A stretch of DNA of 64,000 nt from an uncultured Acidobacteriia bacterium. Its GTDB lineage: Bacteria; Acidobacteriota; Terriglobia; Bryobacterales; Bryobacteraceae. The translations under genes were made by a program, and so were the position numbers. The stretch lies in assembly GCA_903900705.1 (NCBI GenBank), contig CAIUOG010000176.1, positions 22,162 to 86,161 of the forward strand, given 5' to 3'. Of this stretch, positions 1-9,196 are shown in pieces (position 1 is the first letter of the stretch; every line of letters begins with the position of its first letter). The notes beneath the pieces are model-generated. The model saw only the letters and a program-made list of their open reading frames with translations, was not told the DNA's origin and did not search any database.

Positions 1-3000
1 CTTTGAGAAGGCGAACCGCCGGCAGTCGGAAGCTGTGCGCCAGGGAGATATCGGTGTTGTAGAGACCCGGCCCCCGGAACGCATTGCGACCGGAATTGCC
101 CGGGCGATTCGGATCGGGCATGGCAAAAGCGGCCGCATTCAGGAGGTACACTCCGCCCGCGCCCGCCGTCGGGTGGGAAAGCACGGCAGAGGAGGGGTTG
201 AGCACGTCGGCCCTCTGGTTATAAAAGGCGCCGCCCGAATCCGGGGGGAAGAAGGTTTGCGACAGCACGGTGTAGGGCGTCCCGGTGCGGAAGGCCGCGA
301 GCCAGGAAAGTTTCCAGCCTCGTGCGAGACGCCAGCGGACGTCCGGCTGCCAGACGCCCAGCAGAAACAGGTTGTGTCGCTGGTCGAAGGCCGAGTTGCC
401 CCGGTCGCCGTTGCTGTCGAACTGGCGCACGAAGGACGACCGCGGGATGTTCGCGCCGCCGCCGTTGACGGTGCTGATGTTCAGATCGGCAAATTCGCCG
501 ATCAGCGGATCGCTCTGGTTGTCGATGGAATGGCTCCAGGTGTATGACCCCTGGAGGAACAGGCTCCGCGTGCGGTAACGGGCCAGCGCGCTCAGCGCAT
601 AGTAGTCTGACTTGCCCTGGCCCGAGCGCCAGATAATCTGCTGCAGCGACGGGTTGTAAGAGCCGGTAAAAGTGCTGAAATCCCGGTTCACCAGATCGGA
701 AGTAATGAGCCGACGCCCCAGCGCGCTGGTGCCGTTGACTTCGATACTCAGGTTGTCTCCCAACGCCTGCTGGACGCCCAGGAAGGAGGTCTGCGTATAG
801 CCGTTCTTCAGTTTTGGATCCACCAGTGTCAGCGGTTCCTGGCTGATCGCCACCGGGTTTACGCCCGTGAAGGTCTGTAACTCCGCCGTCACCGGCTGCA
901 GGTAGTTGGTTGCCTTGGCGGTCGAGAGGCCGTAAAGATTCAGATTGATGCCGTTCAGCCGCGTATTCTGCCAGAGGTTATCGAAAAGGCGGTCGTAGAA
1001 AATGCCGAAGCCGCCGCGCACCAGGGTTTTCGATTTGCCCAGCGGATCCCAGGAGAAGCCGAGCCGGGGTCCGAAATTGCCGTTGTCGGAGCCAAAGAGT
1101 TGCTGGTTTCCCGCGCCCGGGAGGGTCAGCGTTGCGGCGGCGATGCGCGCCGGGAAGTTCGCGCCGTTGCCCAATACCACCTGGCCGTCTTTATTTGTTC
1201 CCGTATTGCCGGGCGAACCGAAGCTTTCGTAGCGAAGCCCGAAGTTGAGCGTCAGCCGAGGCGAAACGCGGAAGCTGTCCTGCACGAAAAAGTAACTCTG
1301 GTTCTGCCGGTAGCTGCGGTCATAGGCCGGCTGCGCGAGGTTCTTAGCCAGCCGGTCCACGCCCATGTAGAAGTAGGACGGCGTGTCGTTGGCGAAGAAC
1401 AGCAGTCCCTGAAACTGGTATTCTCCGTCGCGCAGTTCCGTGAGGTAGCCGCTGTTGAAACGGAACAGGCCACCGGCGCCCGCCGTGATCACATGCCGGT
1501 TGCGCGTCCAGACCATGCTGTAAATCAGCTCGGGAGAGCGGTTGTGGTTCCGGTAGGAGTAGAGCGCCTGGCTGCCCGGCAGGGTAACGCCATCGCTGGA
1601 ACCGAGAGTCGGGATCTCGGGATGCGCCCGGTCCCACCATAGATTGTCGTCGCTGTAGCTGACCTTGAACTCGCTGGTGAGGCGGGGCGTCCAGGAGCGT
1701 TGCCAGTTTACGGCGGCGCTGGTGGTGTGCTGGTTGATGCCGGAGGTGAAGTCCGGATACGGCGTCCAGAAGAAATTCGGTTCGCCGAAGCGGGCGAGCG
1801 AAACCCGGCCGGTGAAATGATCTTTTCCGTTTTTCGGGGAATAGTCGAAGCGCTCGAGCGCAATGGTCCGGTCCACCACCACGGGCGGCGCCACCGTGTA
1901 AGCCGCCGTCAGCGCGAGGGACTTGATGACCGGTCCCGGATACTTTTCGAGCAACTGCCGGGAAAGCCTGGTACCGGGAATGTTCAGCGCCGGAATGAAG
2001 TTGGTGGTGGGCAGTTTGAAGGTTTGGGGGGCGCCGTTGCCGTGGCTGAGCAACTGTTCAAAAGAGCTGGAAAAGAAGAGGCGGTTGCGCAGCGCGCCTT
2101 TGGGCACAACCGGTCCGCCGGCCTGATACCCGAACTGGTTCTCTTTATCCTGACGGCGGCCCACACCGGAGAGATTGTCGCCAAAATCGGCGCTGTTCAG
2201 CTTCGTATTTTTGAAGTACTCGTAGAGCACGCCGTGGTAGGCGGGGCCACCGGCGCGCGTGACAGCATTGGCGATAAAGCCCGCGGTGCGGCCATACTCC
2301 GCGGAGTAATTATTGGTTGAAATCCGGTATTCCTGGACGGCTTCCGGCGCGACCGGGTTCAGGGGGCCGGTGACCAGATAGTTGTTATTCTCGACGCCAT
2401 CCAGCAGGTAGTTCGATGCGGAGGGCCTCTGCCCGGCCACGCTGATGCCCAGGCCGCGACCCGTGCCGCTGTCCGCTCCCACCGTGGGCAGGCCCACCAG
2501 GATGGAGTAAACGTCGCGCCCGGGCAGGGGGAGATCACCAATCTGCACCGGGTCGATGACATAAGAAGATGAGGTGTCAAGCGTTCCCCGCTGGCCCTTC
2601 TGGGATTCGAAAGAACCCGAGCGGCTGCTGTCCACGTCCGGTCCGTAGAACGTCACGATGGTTTTCGTGCCGGGCAAAAACACGCTGCGATACTGCCCGG
2701 ATTCCCACACGTCGCTGAGGGGACGGAGCCGGAAGTCCAGCTGAATCCGTCCCGCGACGGGGAGTTCCACCTGCTGCAACTCCTGGGGTTGGTAGTTGTC
2801 ACCCGCCGCGCGGACCGTGTAGGTTCCGGCGGAAAGCAGGGGAAGGAAGTAGTAGCCCAGCGAGTCGCTCCGGAGTGTTCCGGAGGCTGAAAGTGTGCTG
2901 CTGGTGTAGGAAACAGAAGCGCCCGCGACAGGTCGTCCGGTAACCGAGTTCAGGATTTGTCCGGAGATCAGGCCCTGCGTTGTCTGAGCCTGCCCTGTGG

Positions 3001-3046
3001 CAAACGCGGCGAGGGCCGCCATCGAAAGCCGGAAGAGGCTGCGCAT
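1..3046 (-). CDS. TonB-dependent receptor-like outer-membrane protein with carboxypeptidase-regulatory domain (3' partial)
   Basis: The minus frame is open from an ATG at 3046 to the left edge, giving about 1015 residues; the C-terminal end lies outside the window. Residues 1 to about 20 form a signal peptide (MRSLFRLSMAALAAF, then a Gln-rich cleavage region). They are followed by a carboxypeptidase-regulatory/beta-sandwich domain (about 25-110, GLISGQILNSVTGRPVAGA) and a plug-like stretch with YLLDGVENNN and EYGRTAGFIANAVT. A long beta-barrel rich in Tyr, Asn and aromatic-Gly turns makes up the rest. This is the Oar/SusC-like family that is expanded in Acidobacteriota, probably outer-membrane uptake of large or polymeric substrates. 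The substrate cannot be read from sequence. The family is usually 1000-1150 residues, so only a short tail is missing. It is divergent from the adenylyl cyclase at 3183. Confidence 0.88.
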   Translation of the reverse strand, partial: MRSLFRLSMAALAAFATGQAQTTQGLISGQILNSVTGRPVAGASVSYTSSTLSASGTLRSDSLGYYFLPLLSAGTYTVRAAGDNYQPQELQQVELPVAGRIQLDFRLRPLSDVWESGQYRSVFLPGTKTIVTFYGPDVDSSRSGSFESQKGQRGTLDTSSSYVIDPVQIGDLPLPGRDVYSILVGLPTVGADSGTGRGLGISVAGQRPSASNYLLDGVENNNYLVTGPLNPVAPEAVQEYRISTNNYSAEYGRTAGFIANAVTRAGGPAYHGVLYEYFKNTKLNSADFGDNLSGVGRRQDKENQFGYQAGGPVVPKGALRNRLFFSSSFEQLLSHGNGAPQTFKLPTTNFIPALNIPGTRLSRQLLEKYPGPVIKSLALTAAYTVAPPVVVDRTIALERFDYSPKNGKDHFTGRVSLARFGEPNFFWTPYPDFTSGINQHTTSAAVNWQRSWTPRLTSEFKVSYSDDNLWWDRAHPEIPTLGSSDGVTLPGSQALYSYRNHNRSPELIYSMVWTRNRHVITAGAGGLFRFNSGYLTELRDGEYQFQGLLFFANDTPSYFYMGVDRLAKNLAQPAYDRSYRQNQSYFFVQDSFRVSPRLTLNFGLRYESFGSPGNTGTNKDGQVVLGNGANFPARIAAATLTLPGAGNQQLFGSDNGNFGPRLGFSWDPLGKSKTLVRGGFGIFYDRLFDNLWQNTRLNGINLNLYGLSTAKATNYLQPVTAELQTFTGVNPVAISQEPLTLVDPKLKNGYTQTSFLGVQQALGDNLSIEVNGTSALGRRLITSDLVNRDFSTFTGSYNPSLQQIIWRSGQGKSDYYALSALARYRTRSLFLQGSYTWSHSIDNQSDPLIGEFADLNISTVNGGGANIPRSSFVRQFDSNGDRGNSAFDQRHNLFLLGVWQPDVRWRLARGWKLSWLAAFRTGTPYTVLSQTFFPPDSGGAFYNQRADVLNPSSAVLSHPTAGAGGVYLLNAAAFAMPDPNRPGNSGRNAFRGPGLYNTDISLAHSFRLPAVRLLK

Positions 3047-3182
3047 AGAAACCAGAGTATACGAGCGAATCGCCCCGGACAAAGAACCTTTTCTGTCGCC
3101 ACGCGCGACGAACCGGGAAACCCGTCTCCCATTTTGTGGTCGCGGGGTAGTAAAATTCAGACAGTTCACGCGAAGGGTCCTG

Positions 3183-5105
3183 ATGAAACGCAACTGGAAA
3201 AGGCTCGCTATTTTCGCCGCGATCGCGCTCAGCAGCGTTGTTCTGACGCTGCTGATGGCGAATATCGAGTTCTTTCAGATTGTTGATCTGAAAGCGCAGG
3301 ACGCGCATTTCGTGCTCCGCGGCGCGATTCCCACGAAGAATATCGAACTCATCGAGATCGACGATAAAACCAAAAGCCGGTACCCGGAACTGTTGTCCTT
3401 CTGGCATCCCTATTATGCCGACGCGATGCGCGGCGCGCTGATGGGGGGCGCGAAAGTCATGGTCATCGACGTGGCGTTCGGCACCAACGTGGCAAAGTAT
3501 GACCCGACGGCGGATTCGGTTCTGGCGGGTGCTTTCGCGGAAGTCGCCACGCAGATGCCGGTTGTCTGCGCCTTTGTTCCCGCTTCCACCGAGCAGCAAC
3601 AGAACCCGGATTTCATGGTGCCGCTGAACATGGCGGCCTCCGCGTTCGGGCTTTCCGCGTTTCCCAACCTGACGTCGGATGGCGACGATTTTGTCCGCCG
3701 GCAGGTCCTTTTTGAAACGCCCAAGGCCGGTGTTCCGTTCGAAGCTCTCACGCGGGGCATGGCTCTGCGGGCGGCGGAGAAATTTCTGGGCAAGGACGCC
3801 GAACTGCGGGATGGCAAGCTTTTCCTGAATGGCCGGGAGGTTCCGATTGACACCGACCGGCAGATCATTGTGAACTACGCCGGTCCGGCGGACACTTTTC
3901 CGCGCGTCTCTCTGTTCGACGTGGTGCAGGCCTACCGGGACGGCAACAAGGCCCAACTGGAGAAATGGCTGAAAGGGAAGGCCGTGCTGATGGGGACCGA
4001 CGACATTGGTGACCGTCGCGATACGCCCTTCTTCACCGCCTTCGCCGGCAGCGGCAAATGGACCACTCCCGGGGTGGAAGTGCACGCGAACGTCCTCCGG
4101 ACGCTGCTGGACGGCGATTTCCTGAAGCCCGTGCCGGAGTGGGCCCGAGTCTGCGCCATGTCGCTGACCGCGGTTTTGTGCGTCCTTGCCATCACCGCCT
4201 TCCCCTCGGTTCCGTTGACGGCTCTCGGTTCGTTTTTGCTGCTGATGAGTCTGCTGGCCGGAACCCATCTGCTGTTCCGCGCGGGCTGGCTGCTTTCGAC
4301 CTCGCAACTGGTCCTGGCCTTCGGCTGGGCACTGCTGGGCGGCGTGATTTACCGTTTCGCCACGGCGGAAAAGAAGAGCAGCTTCTTCAGGAACGCGGTG
4401 GCCCTGTTCGTCGGCAAGCAGGTTGCCAGCGATCTCGAAGCGAAGCAGGAGATTGAACTGACCGGCAAACGGCAGATTGTCACCATCCTGTTCACCGATA
4501 TCCGTGGTTTCACCGCGTTCTGCGAATCGAAAGACCCGGCCGTGGTCGTCGAACTTCTCAACGTTTACATGTCGAAGATGGTGTCCATCATCGTGAAGAA
4601 CGGCGGTCACGTCAATAAGTTCATTGGTGACGGTATTCTGGCGGTCTTTTCCGATGACGACCCTGGAGCGAAACCGGGCGACCACGCACTCCGTACCACT
4701 ATTTGCGCCGCGGAAATGGTGAGTGAAGTGGTGGGGGAATTCCGGACCGGCGCGGGTTTCCACACCGGCGAAGTGGTTATCGGCAACGTCGGTTCCAGTG
4801 ACAAGCTCGAATTCACGGTTCTGGGCAATACTGTGAATCTTGCTTCCCGTCTGGAAAGTCTCAACAAGGACCAGCGTTCCCGATTGTTGATGAGCGCGGA
4901 ATCGCGTGAAATGTTGAAGGGGGCAATCGACACTGTTTACTTGGGTGCGGTCCCTGTGAAAGGGAAAACGGAGAAAATGAAGCTGTACTCCGTGCCCTCG
5001 CTCTTTGATGAGGAGCGCCTGGCGGAAATCCGGGCGGCGAATCCTCAGGAAGAGGGCGAGACAGAGTCCCGCGCTGAGCAGTATACGGAGAAGGTCTCAT
5101 CATGA
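3183..5105 (+). CDS. CHASE2-domain class III adenylyl/guanylyl cyclase, class IIIb-like
   Basis: 640 residues from ATG 3183, which has a GAAGGG ribosome site about 6 nt upstream. An in-frame ATG further upstream would lie inside the leader and adds no conserved sequence. Order: N-terminal membrane segment (8-26), extracytoplasmic CHASE2 sensor (about 28-310), three membrane helices (about 320-390), then a cytoplasmic nucleotide cyclase domain (about 425-600). The metal-binding Asp residues are D439 (FTDIRGFT) and D483 (KFIGDG). The transition-state pair is N552 and R556 (NTVNLASR). The purine-selecting Lys is K479. The partner position, Asp in class IIIa, is T545 (EFTVLGN), the class IIIb pattern known from bicarbonate-responsive cyclases. 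All residues needed for catalysis are present. The product is most likely cAMP. Its last codons overlap the start of the caspase-like gene (ATGA), so the two are translationally coupled. Confidence 0.9.
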   Translation: MKRNWKRLAIFAAIALSSVVLTLLMANIEFFQIVDLKAQDAHFVLRGAIPTKNIELIEIDDKTKSRYPELLSFWHPYYADAMRGALMGGAKVMVIDVAFGTNVAKYDPTADSVLAGAFAEVATQMPVVCAFVPASTEQQQNPDFMVPLNMAASAFGLSAFPNLTSDGDDFVRRQVLFETPKAGVPFEALTRGMALRAAEKFLGKDAELRDGKLFLNGREVPIDTDRQIIVNYAGPADTFPRVSLFDVVQAYRDGNKAQLEKWLKGKAVLMGTDDIGDRRDTPFFTAFAGSGKWTTPGVEVHANVLRTLLDGDFLKPVPEWARVCAMSLTAVLCVLAITAFPSVPLTALGSFLLLMSLLAGTHLLFRAGWLLSTSQLVLAFGWALLGGVIYRFATAEKKSSFFRNAVALFVGKQVASDLEAKQEIELTGKRQIVTILFTDIRGFTAFCESKDPAVVVELLNVYMSKMVSIIVKNGGHVNKFIGDGILAVFSDDDPGAKPGDHALRTTICAAEMVSEVVGEFRTGAGFHTGEVVIGNVGSSDKLEFTVLGNTVNLASRLESLNKDQRSRLLMSAESREMLKGAIDTVYLGAVPVKGKTEKMKLYSVPSLFDEERLAEIRAANPQEEGETESRAEQYTEKVSS

Positions 5106-7918
5106 AGAAGTCGCTGTTCCAATCCGCGTTGGTTGCCGCCGGCCTTTTGACGGCAGGCCTGACCGCGAGTCTGCAGGGCGCGGCGCCGGTCCGTGAGGAA
5201 CCGGTCGGCCTGGTTTTGGCCGCCGGGGGAGGGAAGGTGCTCCGCGCCGGCACCGAAACGCCGCTGGCGGTTCGCTCCGGCGACATTCTTTTTTCCGGTG
5301 ATTCCCTGAAGTCGGACGCCGGCACGACAGGCTTTCTGTACTGCCCCAGCAAAACGTCCCAAATTCTGGAACAGGGCGGCGAGGTGCTGCTGGACTCGAA
5401 GGCGCTCAAAGTCAAAACAGGCAAAATGGGTGTTTCGAAACCCGTCAATGCCTGTTTCCTGCCGCAGGTGGTTCGCGTCGCGGTTGCCAGTCAGCAGCAT
5501 TACGGGGTGAGCATGACGCGCGGTCTGGCAAAGCCGGAAGGCGACGTGATCGCGTTCGATGCATTGCCCGCCGGCGTGCGTGGCCAGTTGGCGCCTCTTG
5601 AAGAAGGCCTGCGCGCGAACCCGAACGATGCGCAGATGCTGGTGGAGGAAGCCTCCGTATTTGACCAGAACAAACTGGAATCGAACGCGCTCGCCGCCTA
5701 TCGCAAAGCCTCTGTCGTCTGGCCGGACGCCGTCTGGATCCGCGGTCGCATCTTCGAACTCGAAGAAGCTCTGGCGACGCAGGCCGCGATCAAAGCAGCC
5801 GCAATTTCTCCGGACGCCAAGACCTACGCGATGATCGTCGGGGTCAGCGAATACCAGAAGCTTCCGAAGGATCTCTTCCTCCAGTTCCCGGCGGCCGACG
5901 CGAAATCCTTCGCCGACCACCTTGCCAGTCCGCGCGGCGGCGGTGTGCCGCAGGATCAGATGCTGGTCCTGACAAACGAACAGGCCACCACAGCCGCCCT
6001 CCGCAACGCTTTTCAGACTTTTCTGAAGGCCCGGCCGGGTAAGAAAGACACCGTGTTCATCCTGCTCGCCGGTCACGGTACAGTGGATTCGCGCGGCGCC
6101 TTCATCCTGACCAACGATAGTGACCCGCAGGACCTGTCCTCCACCGCCATCCCGATGTCTGAGATCCAGGCGCTGGTGGAGGAAGAGCTTTCGAAGGTGG
6201 GCCGGGTGGTGCTGCTCGCCGATATCTGCCGCGCCACCACCATCGGCAATATTAAGAACGGTTCCATCGGTAGTGCGGTTGAAAAGCTGGGCCAGGCGCC
6301 CGGCGAAATGCTGGGCCTGGTGGCCTCCCGTCCTAAAGAAGTCGGCCTCGAAGGCACGCAGTTTGGTGGCGGCCATGGCGCGTTCACCTACTCCATTCTG
6401 CGCGCGCTTGAAGGCAGTGCGGACGCCAATAAAGACCATTCGGTCACGGCGGGTGAGTTCATCGACTTTGTTCGCAGTGACGTGGCCAGCCAGACCGGCA
6501 ACAAACAACATCCCCGCGACTTCGGCAATCTGGAAAACGCCACGCCCCTGGCCGATCTTTCGAAGGCGGGAATCAACATCACCCGTTTCCGGACCCTGTA
6601 CGACTCCCGCAATGGCGGCCCGCTGTTCCTCGCTTCCGCCGCAGACGTTCCGCCGGTGAGCCAGCAGGCGCAGCGCGATATCGACGCCTTCCAGACGGCG
6701 TTGAAGGACGGCAAGTTGCTGCCATCCGAACCCGGCAGCGCCTTCGGCATGATCGACAAACTGCGCGCCGAACTCCAGCCGGAGCTGATGCTCATCCAGG
6801 AGAATTCCCTGCGGGTGGCGCTCGAAAACAAGGCGCAACAGGTGCTGCTCCACTATCTGGCGGGCGACCAGAACCCCACCTCGAAGAAGGAATTCGACGC
6901 CGGTTCGCAGTACATGGAAGCGGCTATGAAGCTTACGCCCGAGTCCCTGTACCTGCAGGGGCGGGATTCTTTCTTCGCGGGGCGCGCGCTGCTTTTTGAA
7001 AAGCAGTTCAGCAAAGCCGCCGACCTGCTGGAAAAGTCTGTCCGCATCGATCCCGGCGAGGCCTACGGCTACAACGCCCTCGGCATTGCTTATCTGGAAC
7101 AGGCGGATTTCGCCAAGGCTATTCCGGCCTTCCGGGATGCTGTTCACCGTGCTCCGAACTGGTCGTATCCGCTGCATAATCTGGCCGTTGCTTCGGTGGA
7201 GGCCGGTGATTCCGAGGGAGCAATCCGGGCTTACCAGCAGGCCATGAAGCTGACCCCGCAGTACAGCTATCTCCCCTACAATCTTGGCCTTGTCTATCAG
7301 CGCACCAATCGCAAACGCGAGGCGGAACAGGCTTATCGCCGCGCTGCGGAAGTGGCGCCGGATTCGGCTGAGCCGCTGAATGCGCTTGGCAGTCTGAAAG
7401 CGTCGGAAGGCAAAAATGCGGAGGCCGAGAAGTTCTACAAATCGGCCCTCGAAAAGAATCCGAACCTGCTGCCGGCCCGCCACAATCTGGCGCTGCTGCT
7501 TTCGACCACGAAGGGCCGGGAAGCCGAGGCCATCGAGCTCTGGAAGAAGAATCTGGCGGATAAACCGGACTTCCTGCCATCCCGTCTGGCGCTCGCGGAA
7601 CTTCTCGTTAAAAGGGGCGATTCGGCCGGCGCGGTGGAGCAGTACAAAGAAGTTGTCGCGGCCCGACCGGAATATGTGGCGGCGCGCGTAGCACTTGCAG
7701 GAGAATTAACCAAGGCTGGCCAGAAAGAGGCGGCGCTCGATCAGCTGCGCGCCGCCGTGAAGCTGGATGGACAGAACGGTTCGCTCTGGGAACAGTTGGG
7801 CGATCTTGAACTCGCGCAGAAGAATATGAAAGAATCGCGTGAAGCTTACGCGAAGGCCCTGCAACTCGGGGCGGTAAAAGCAGACCGCAAACGTCTCCAG
7901 ACTAAGATGGCATTTTAA
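5102..7918 (+). CDS. Secreted caspase-like (peptidase C14) protein with FecR-like N-terminus and TPR tail
   Basis: 938 residues. A signal peptide (1 to about 27) is followed by a FecR-like segment (about 33-110, with SGDILFSGDSLKSDAGTTG). The caspase/metacaspase fold spans about 240-480: strand YAMIVGVSEYQKL, catalytic His H325 (LLAGHGTVDSRG) and catalytic Cys C376 (LLADICRAT). The C-terminal half (about 610-930) is a run of tetratricopeptide repeats, for example GYNALGIAYLEQADFAKAI and LPYNLGLVYQRTNRKREA. The His/Cys dyad is intact, so proteolytic activity is plausible. The N-terminus predicts export, so this would be a periplasmic protease or scaffold. The start ATG overlaps the cyclase stop codon and its own stop overlaps the next start (TAATG). 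Such coupling suggests the three proteins act in one pathway. The substrate is unknown. Confidence 0.87.
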   Translation: MKKSLFQSALVAAGLLTAGLTASLQGAAPVREEPVGLVLAAGGGKVLRAGTETPLAVRSGDILFSGDSLKSDAGTTGFLYCPSKTSQILEQGGEVLLDSKALKVKTGKMGVSKPVNACFLPQVVRVAVASQQHYGVSMTRGLAKPEGDVIAFDALPAGVRGQLAPLEEGLRANPNDAQMLVEEASVFDQNKLESNALAAYRKASVVWPDAVWIRGRIFELEEALATQAAIKAAAISPDAKTYAMIVGVSEYQKLPKDLFLQFPAADAKSFADHLASPRGGGVPQDQMLVLTNEQATTAALRNAFQTFLKARPGKKDTVFILLAGHGTVDSRGAFILTNDSDPQDLSSTAIPMSEIQALVEEELSKVGRVVLLADICRATTIGNIKNGSIGSAVEKLGQAPGEMLGLVASRPKEVGLEGTQFGGGHGAFTYSILRALEGSADANKDHSVTAGEFIDFVRSDVASQTGNKQHPRDFGNLENATPLADLSKAGINITRFRTLYDSRNGGPLFLASAADVPPVSQQAQRDIDAFQTALKDGKLLPSEPGSAFGMIDKLRAELQPELMLIQENSLRVALENKAQQVLLHYLAGDQNPTSKKEFDAGSQYMEAAMKLTPESLYLQGRDSFFAGRALLFEKQFSKAADLLEKSVRIDPGEAYGYNALGIAYLEQADFAKAIPAFRDAVHRAPNWSYPLHNLAVASVEAGDSEGAIRAYQQAMKLTPQYSYLPYNLGLVYQRTNRKREAEQAYRRAAEVAPDSAEPLNALGSLKASEGKNAEAEKFYKSALEKNPNLLPARHNLALLLSTTKGREAEAIELWKKNLADKPDFLPSRLALAELLVKRGDSAGAVEQYKEVVAARPEYVAARVALAGELTKAGQKEAALDQLRAAVKLDGQNGSLWEQLGDLELAQKNMKESREAYAKALQLGAVKADRKRLQTKMAF

Positions 7919-8751
7919 TGGCAGAACCCAGGGTACGGCTCAGGTTCTGGGGAGTGCGGGGCTCGACCCCCACTCCCCAGGTGGAAAATCTTACTTTCGG
8001 CGGCAACACGTCCTGCGTCGAGATTCGAACGGCGTCGAACGACGTCCTCATTTTTGACGCCGGCAGTGGTATCCGGAATCTGGGCCAGTCCCTCATGAAA
8101 GAAGCGGCGGGACAGCCTTTGAACGTCAAACTCTTCCTCACCCACTTTCACTGGGATCACATCCAGGGTCTGCCTTTTTTCATCCCCATCTACGGTCCGA
8201 AGAATCACGTCTCGTTCTTTACCGGAATTGAAGGACGGCCGCTCCAGGAAACGCTGGAAGGCCAGATGGCGAAGCCGTATTTCCCCGTCGACTTCGATCA
8301 GGTGGCTGCGCGCCGCGACTTCAACACCATCGAACCCGGTGGCCATGTGCAGGCTGGCGGGGTCAAGATCATTCCGTTTCCGCTGAACCATCCGCAGAAT
8401 GCCGCGGGCTACCGGATTGAAGCCGATGGAGCCGTAATCGTCTATGCGACTGACTACGAACACGGCCATCCAAAGCTCGATAACGTCCTTCGCGACTACG
8501 CTCAGGGCGCCGACATCCTCATCTGCGACTCCCAGTACACTCCCATTGAATATGAGAAGCACAGGGGTTGGGGCCACAGCACCTGGCTCAATGGTGTGCA
8601 CGTTGCCCGCGACGCGAAAGCGAAGCAATTGTTCCTCTTCCATCACGACCCCACCCACGACGACCAGCAGATGATGCGCATCACCGAAGATGCCCGCATG
8701 CAGTTCGAGAACACCACCGCCGCCTGGGAAGGGTTCGCCGCCGTTTTATAG
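7918..8751 (+). CDS. MBL-fold metallohydrolase
   Basis: 277 residues starting at the ATG that shares its A with the stop of the caspase-like gene. The N-terminal WGVRGSTPTP signature is followed by the zinc-ligand motif H76-F-H78-W-D80-H81 (THFHWDH). Further metal ligands are likely in YATDYEHG and in the C-terminal FLFHHDP segment. No signal peptide is visible, so it is cytoplasmic. The family includes RNase Z-like, PhnP-like and cyclic-nucleotide phosphodiesterase enzymes, and the sequence alone does not choose between them. Coupling to a nucleotide cyclase two genes upstream makes a phosphodiesterase role worth testing, but that is inference. Confidence 0.88.
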   Translation: MAEPRVRLRFWGVRGSTPTPQVENLTFGGNTSCVEIRTASNDVLIFDAGSGIRNLGQSLMKEAAGQPLNVKLFLTHFHWDHIQGLPFFIPIYGPKNHVSFFTGIEGRPLQETLEGQMAKPYFPVDFDQVAARRDFNTIEPGGHVQAGGVKIIPFPLNHPQNAAGYRIEADGAVIVYATDYEHGHPKLDNVLRDYAQGADILICDSQYTPIEYEKHRGWGHSTWLNGVHVARDAKAKQLFLFHHDPTHDDQQMMRITEDARMQFENTTAAWEGFAAVL

Positions 8752-8827
8752 ATTTCCAAAAAGTTTCCGGGCATTTGTCGAACTCCGCCAGTTCCTCTCG
8801 TCGTATGCATGAAGGAGAAACATCCAC

Positions 8828-9175
8828 ATGAAATACGCCATGCTGATCTACACAGACCAGGCCGCTGAGAGTTCCCGGACGGCGGAGGAACAACAGGCCA
8901 TAATGGTCGGCTATCACGGTTTCACCACCGAAGTCCGGGAAAAGGATCTCTACAAAGCGGGTGAGGCGCTTCACCCCACTACCTCCGCCACCACCGTGCG
9001 GGTACGTGACGGTCGCACCGTGACCACGGACGGCCCCTTTGCTGAAACCAAAGAACAACTGGGCGGCTTTTACATTCTGGACTGCAAAGATCTGGATGAA
9101 GCGATCGAGTATGCCGCGAAGATTCCCGGCGCGGCGCATGGCTCGGTTGAGGTGCGGCCCATCGTGATCTGGTAG
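8828..9175 (+). CDS. YCII/DGPF-domain protein
   Basis: 115 residues with the DGPF signature (VTTDGPFAETKEQLGGFYI) and the typical start MKYAMLIYTDQ. A good ribosome site (GGAG in tgaaggagaaac) lies 11 nt before the ATG. The fold is a ferredoxin-like dimer related to YciI; no enzymatic reaction is established for this group. The gene ends 21 nt before an ECF42-type sigma factor. DGPF proteins are the known genetic partners of that sigma group, so the pair is likely one transcript. Confidence 0.88.
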   Translation: MKYAMLIYTDQAAESSRTAEEQQAIMVGYHGFTTEVREKDLYKAGEALHPTTSATTVRVRDGRTVTTDGPFAETKEQLGGFYILDCKDLDEAIEYAAKIPGAAHGSVEVRPIVIW

Positions 9176-9196
9176 CGGGGCGCGTTCCGGAGACAG

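Noticed and set aside
2799..4763. 654-codon open frame antisense to the adenylyl cyclase
   Set aside because: Long antisense frames are expected in GC-rich coding DNA. Its product is Arg/His/Gln-rich without domains, while the plus strand has intact CHASE2 and cyclase motifs.
5045..7483. 812-codon antisense frame over the caspase-like gene
   Set aside because: Same reason: no recognisable motifs, and it opposes a clear multi-domain gene.
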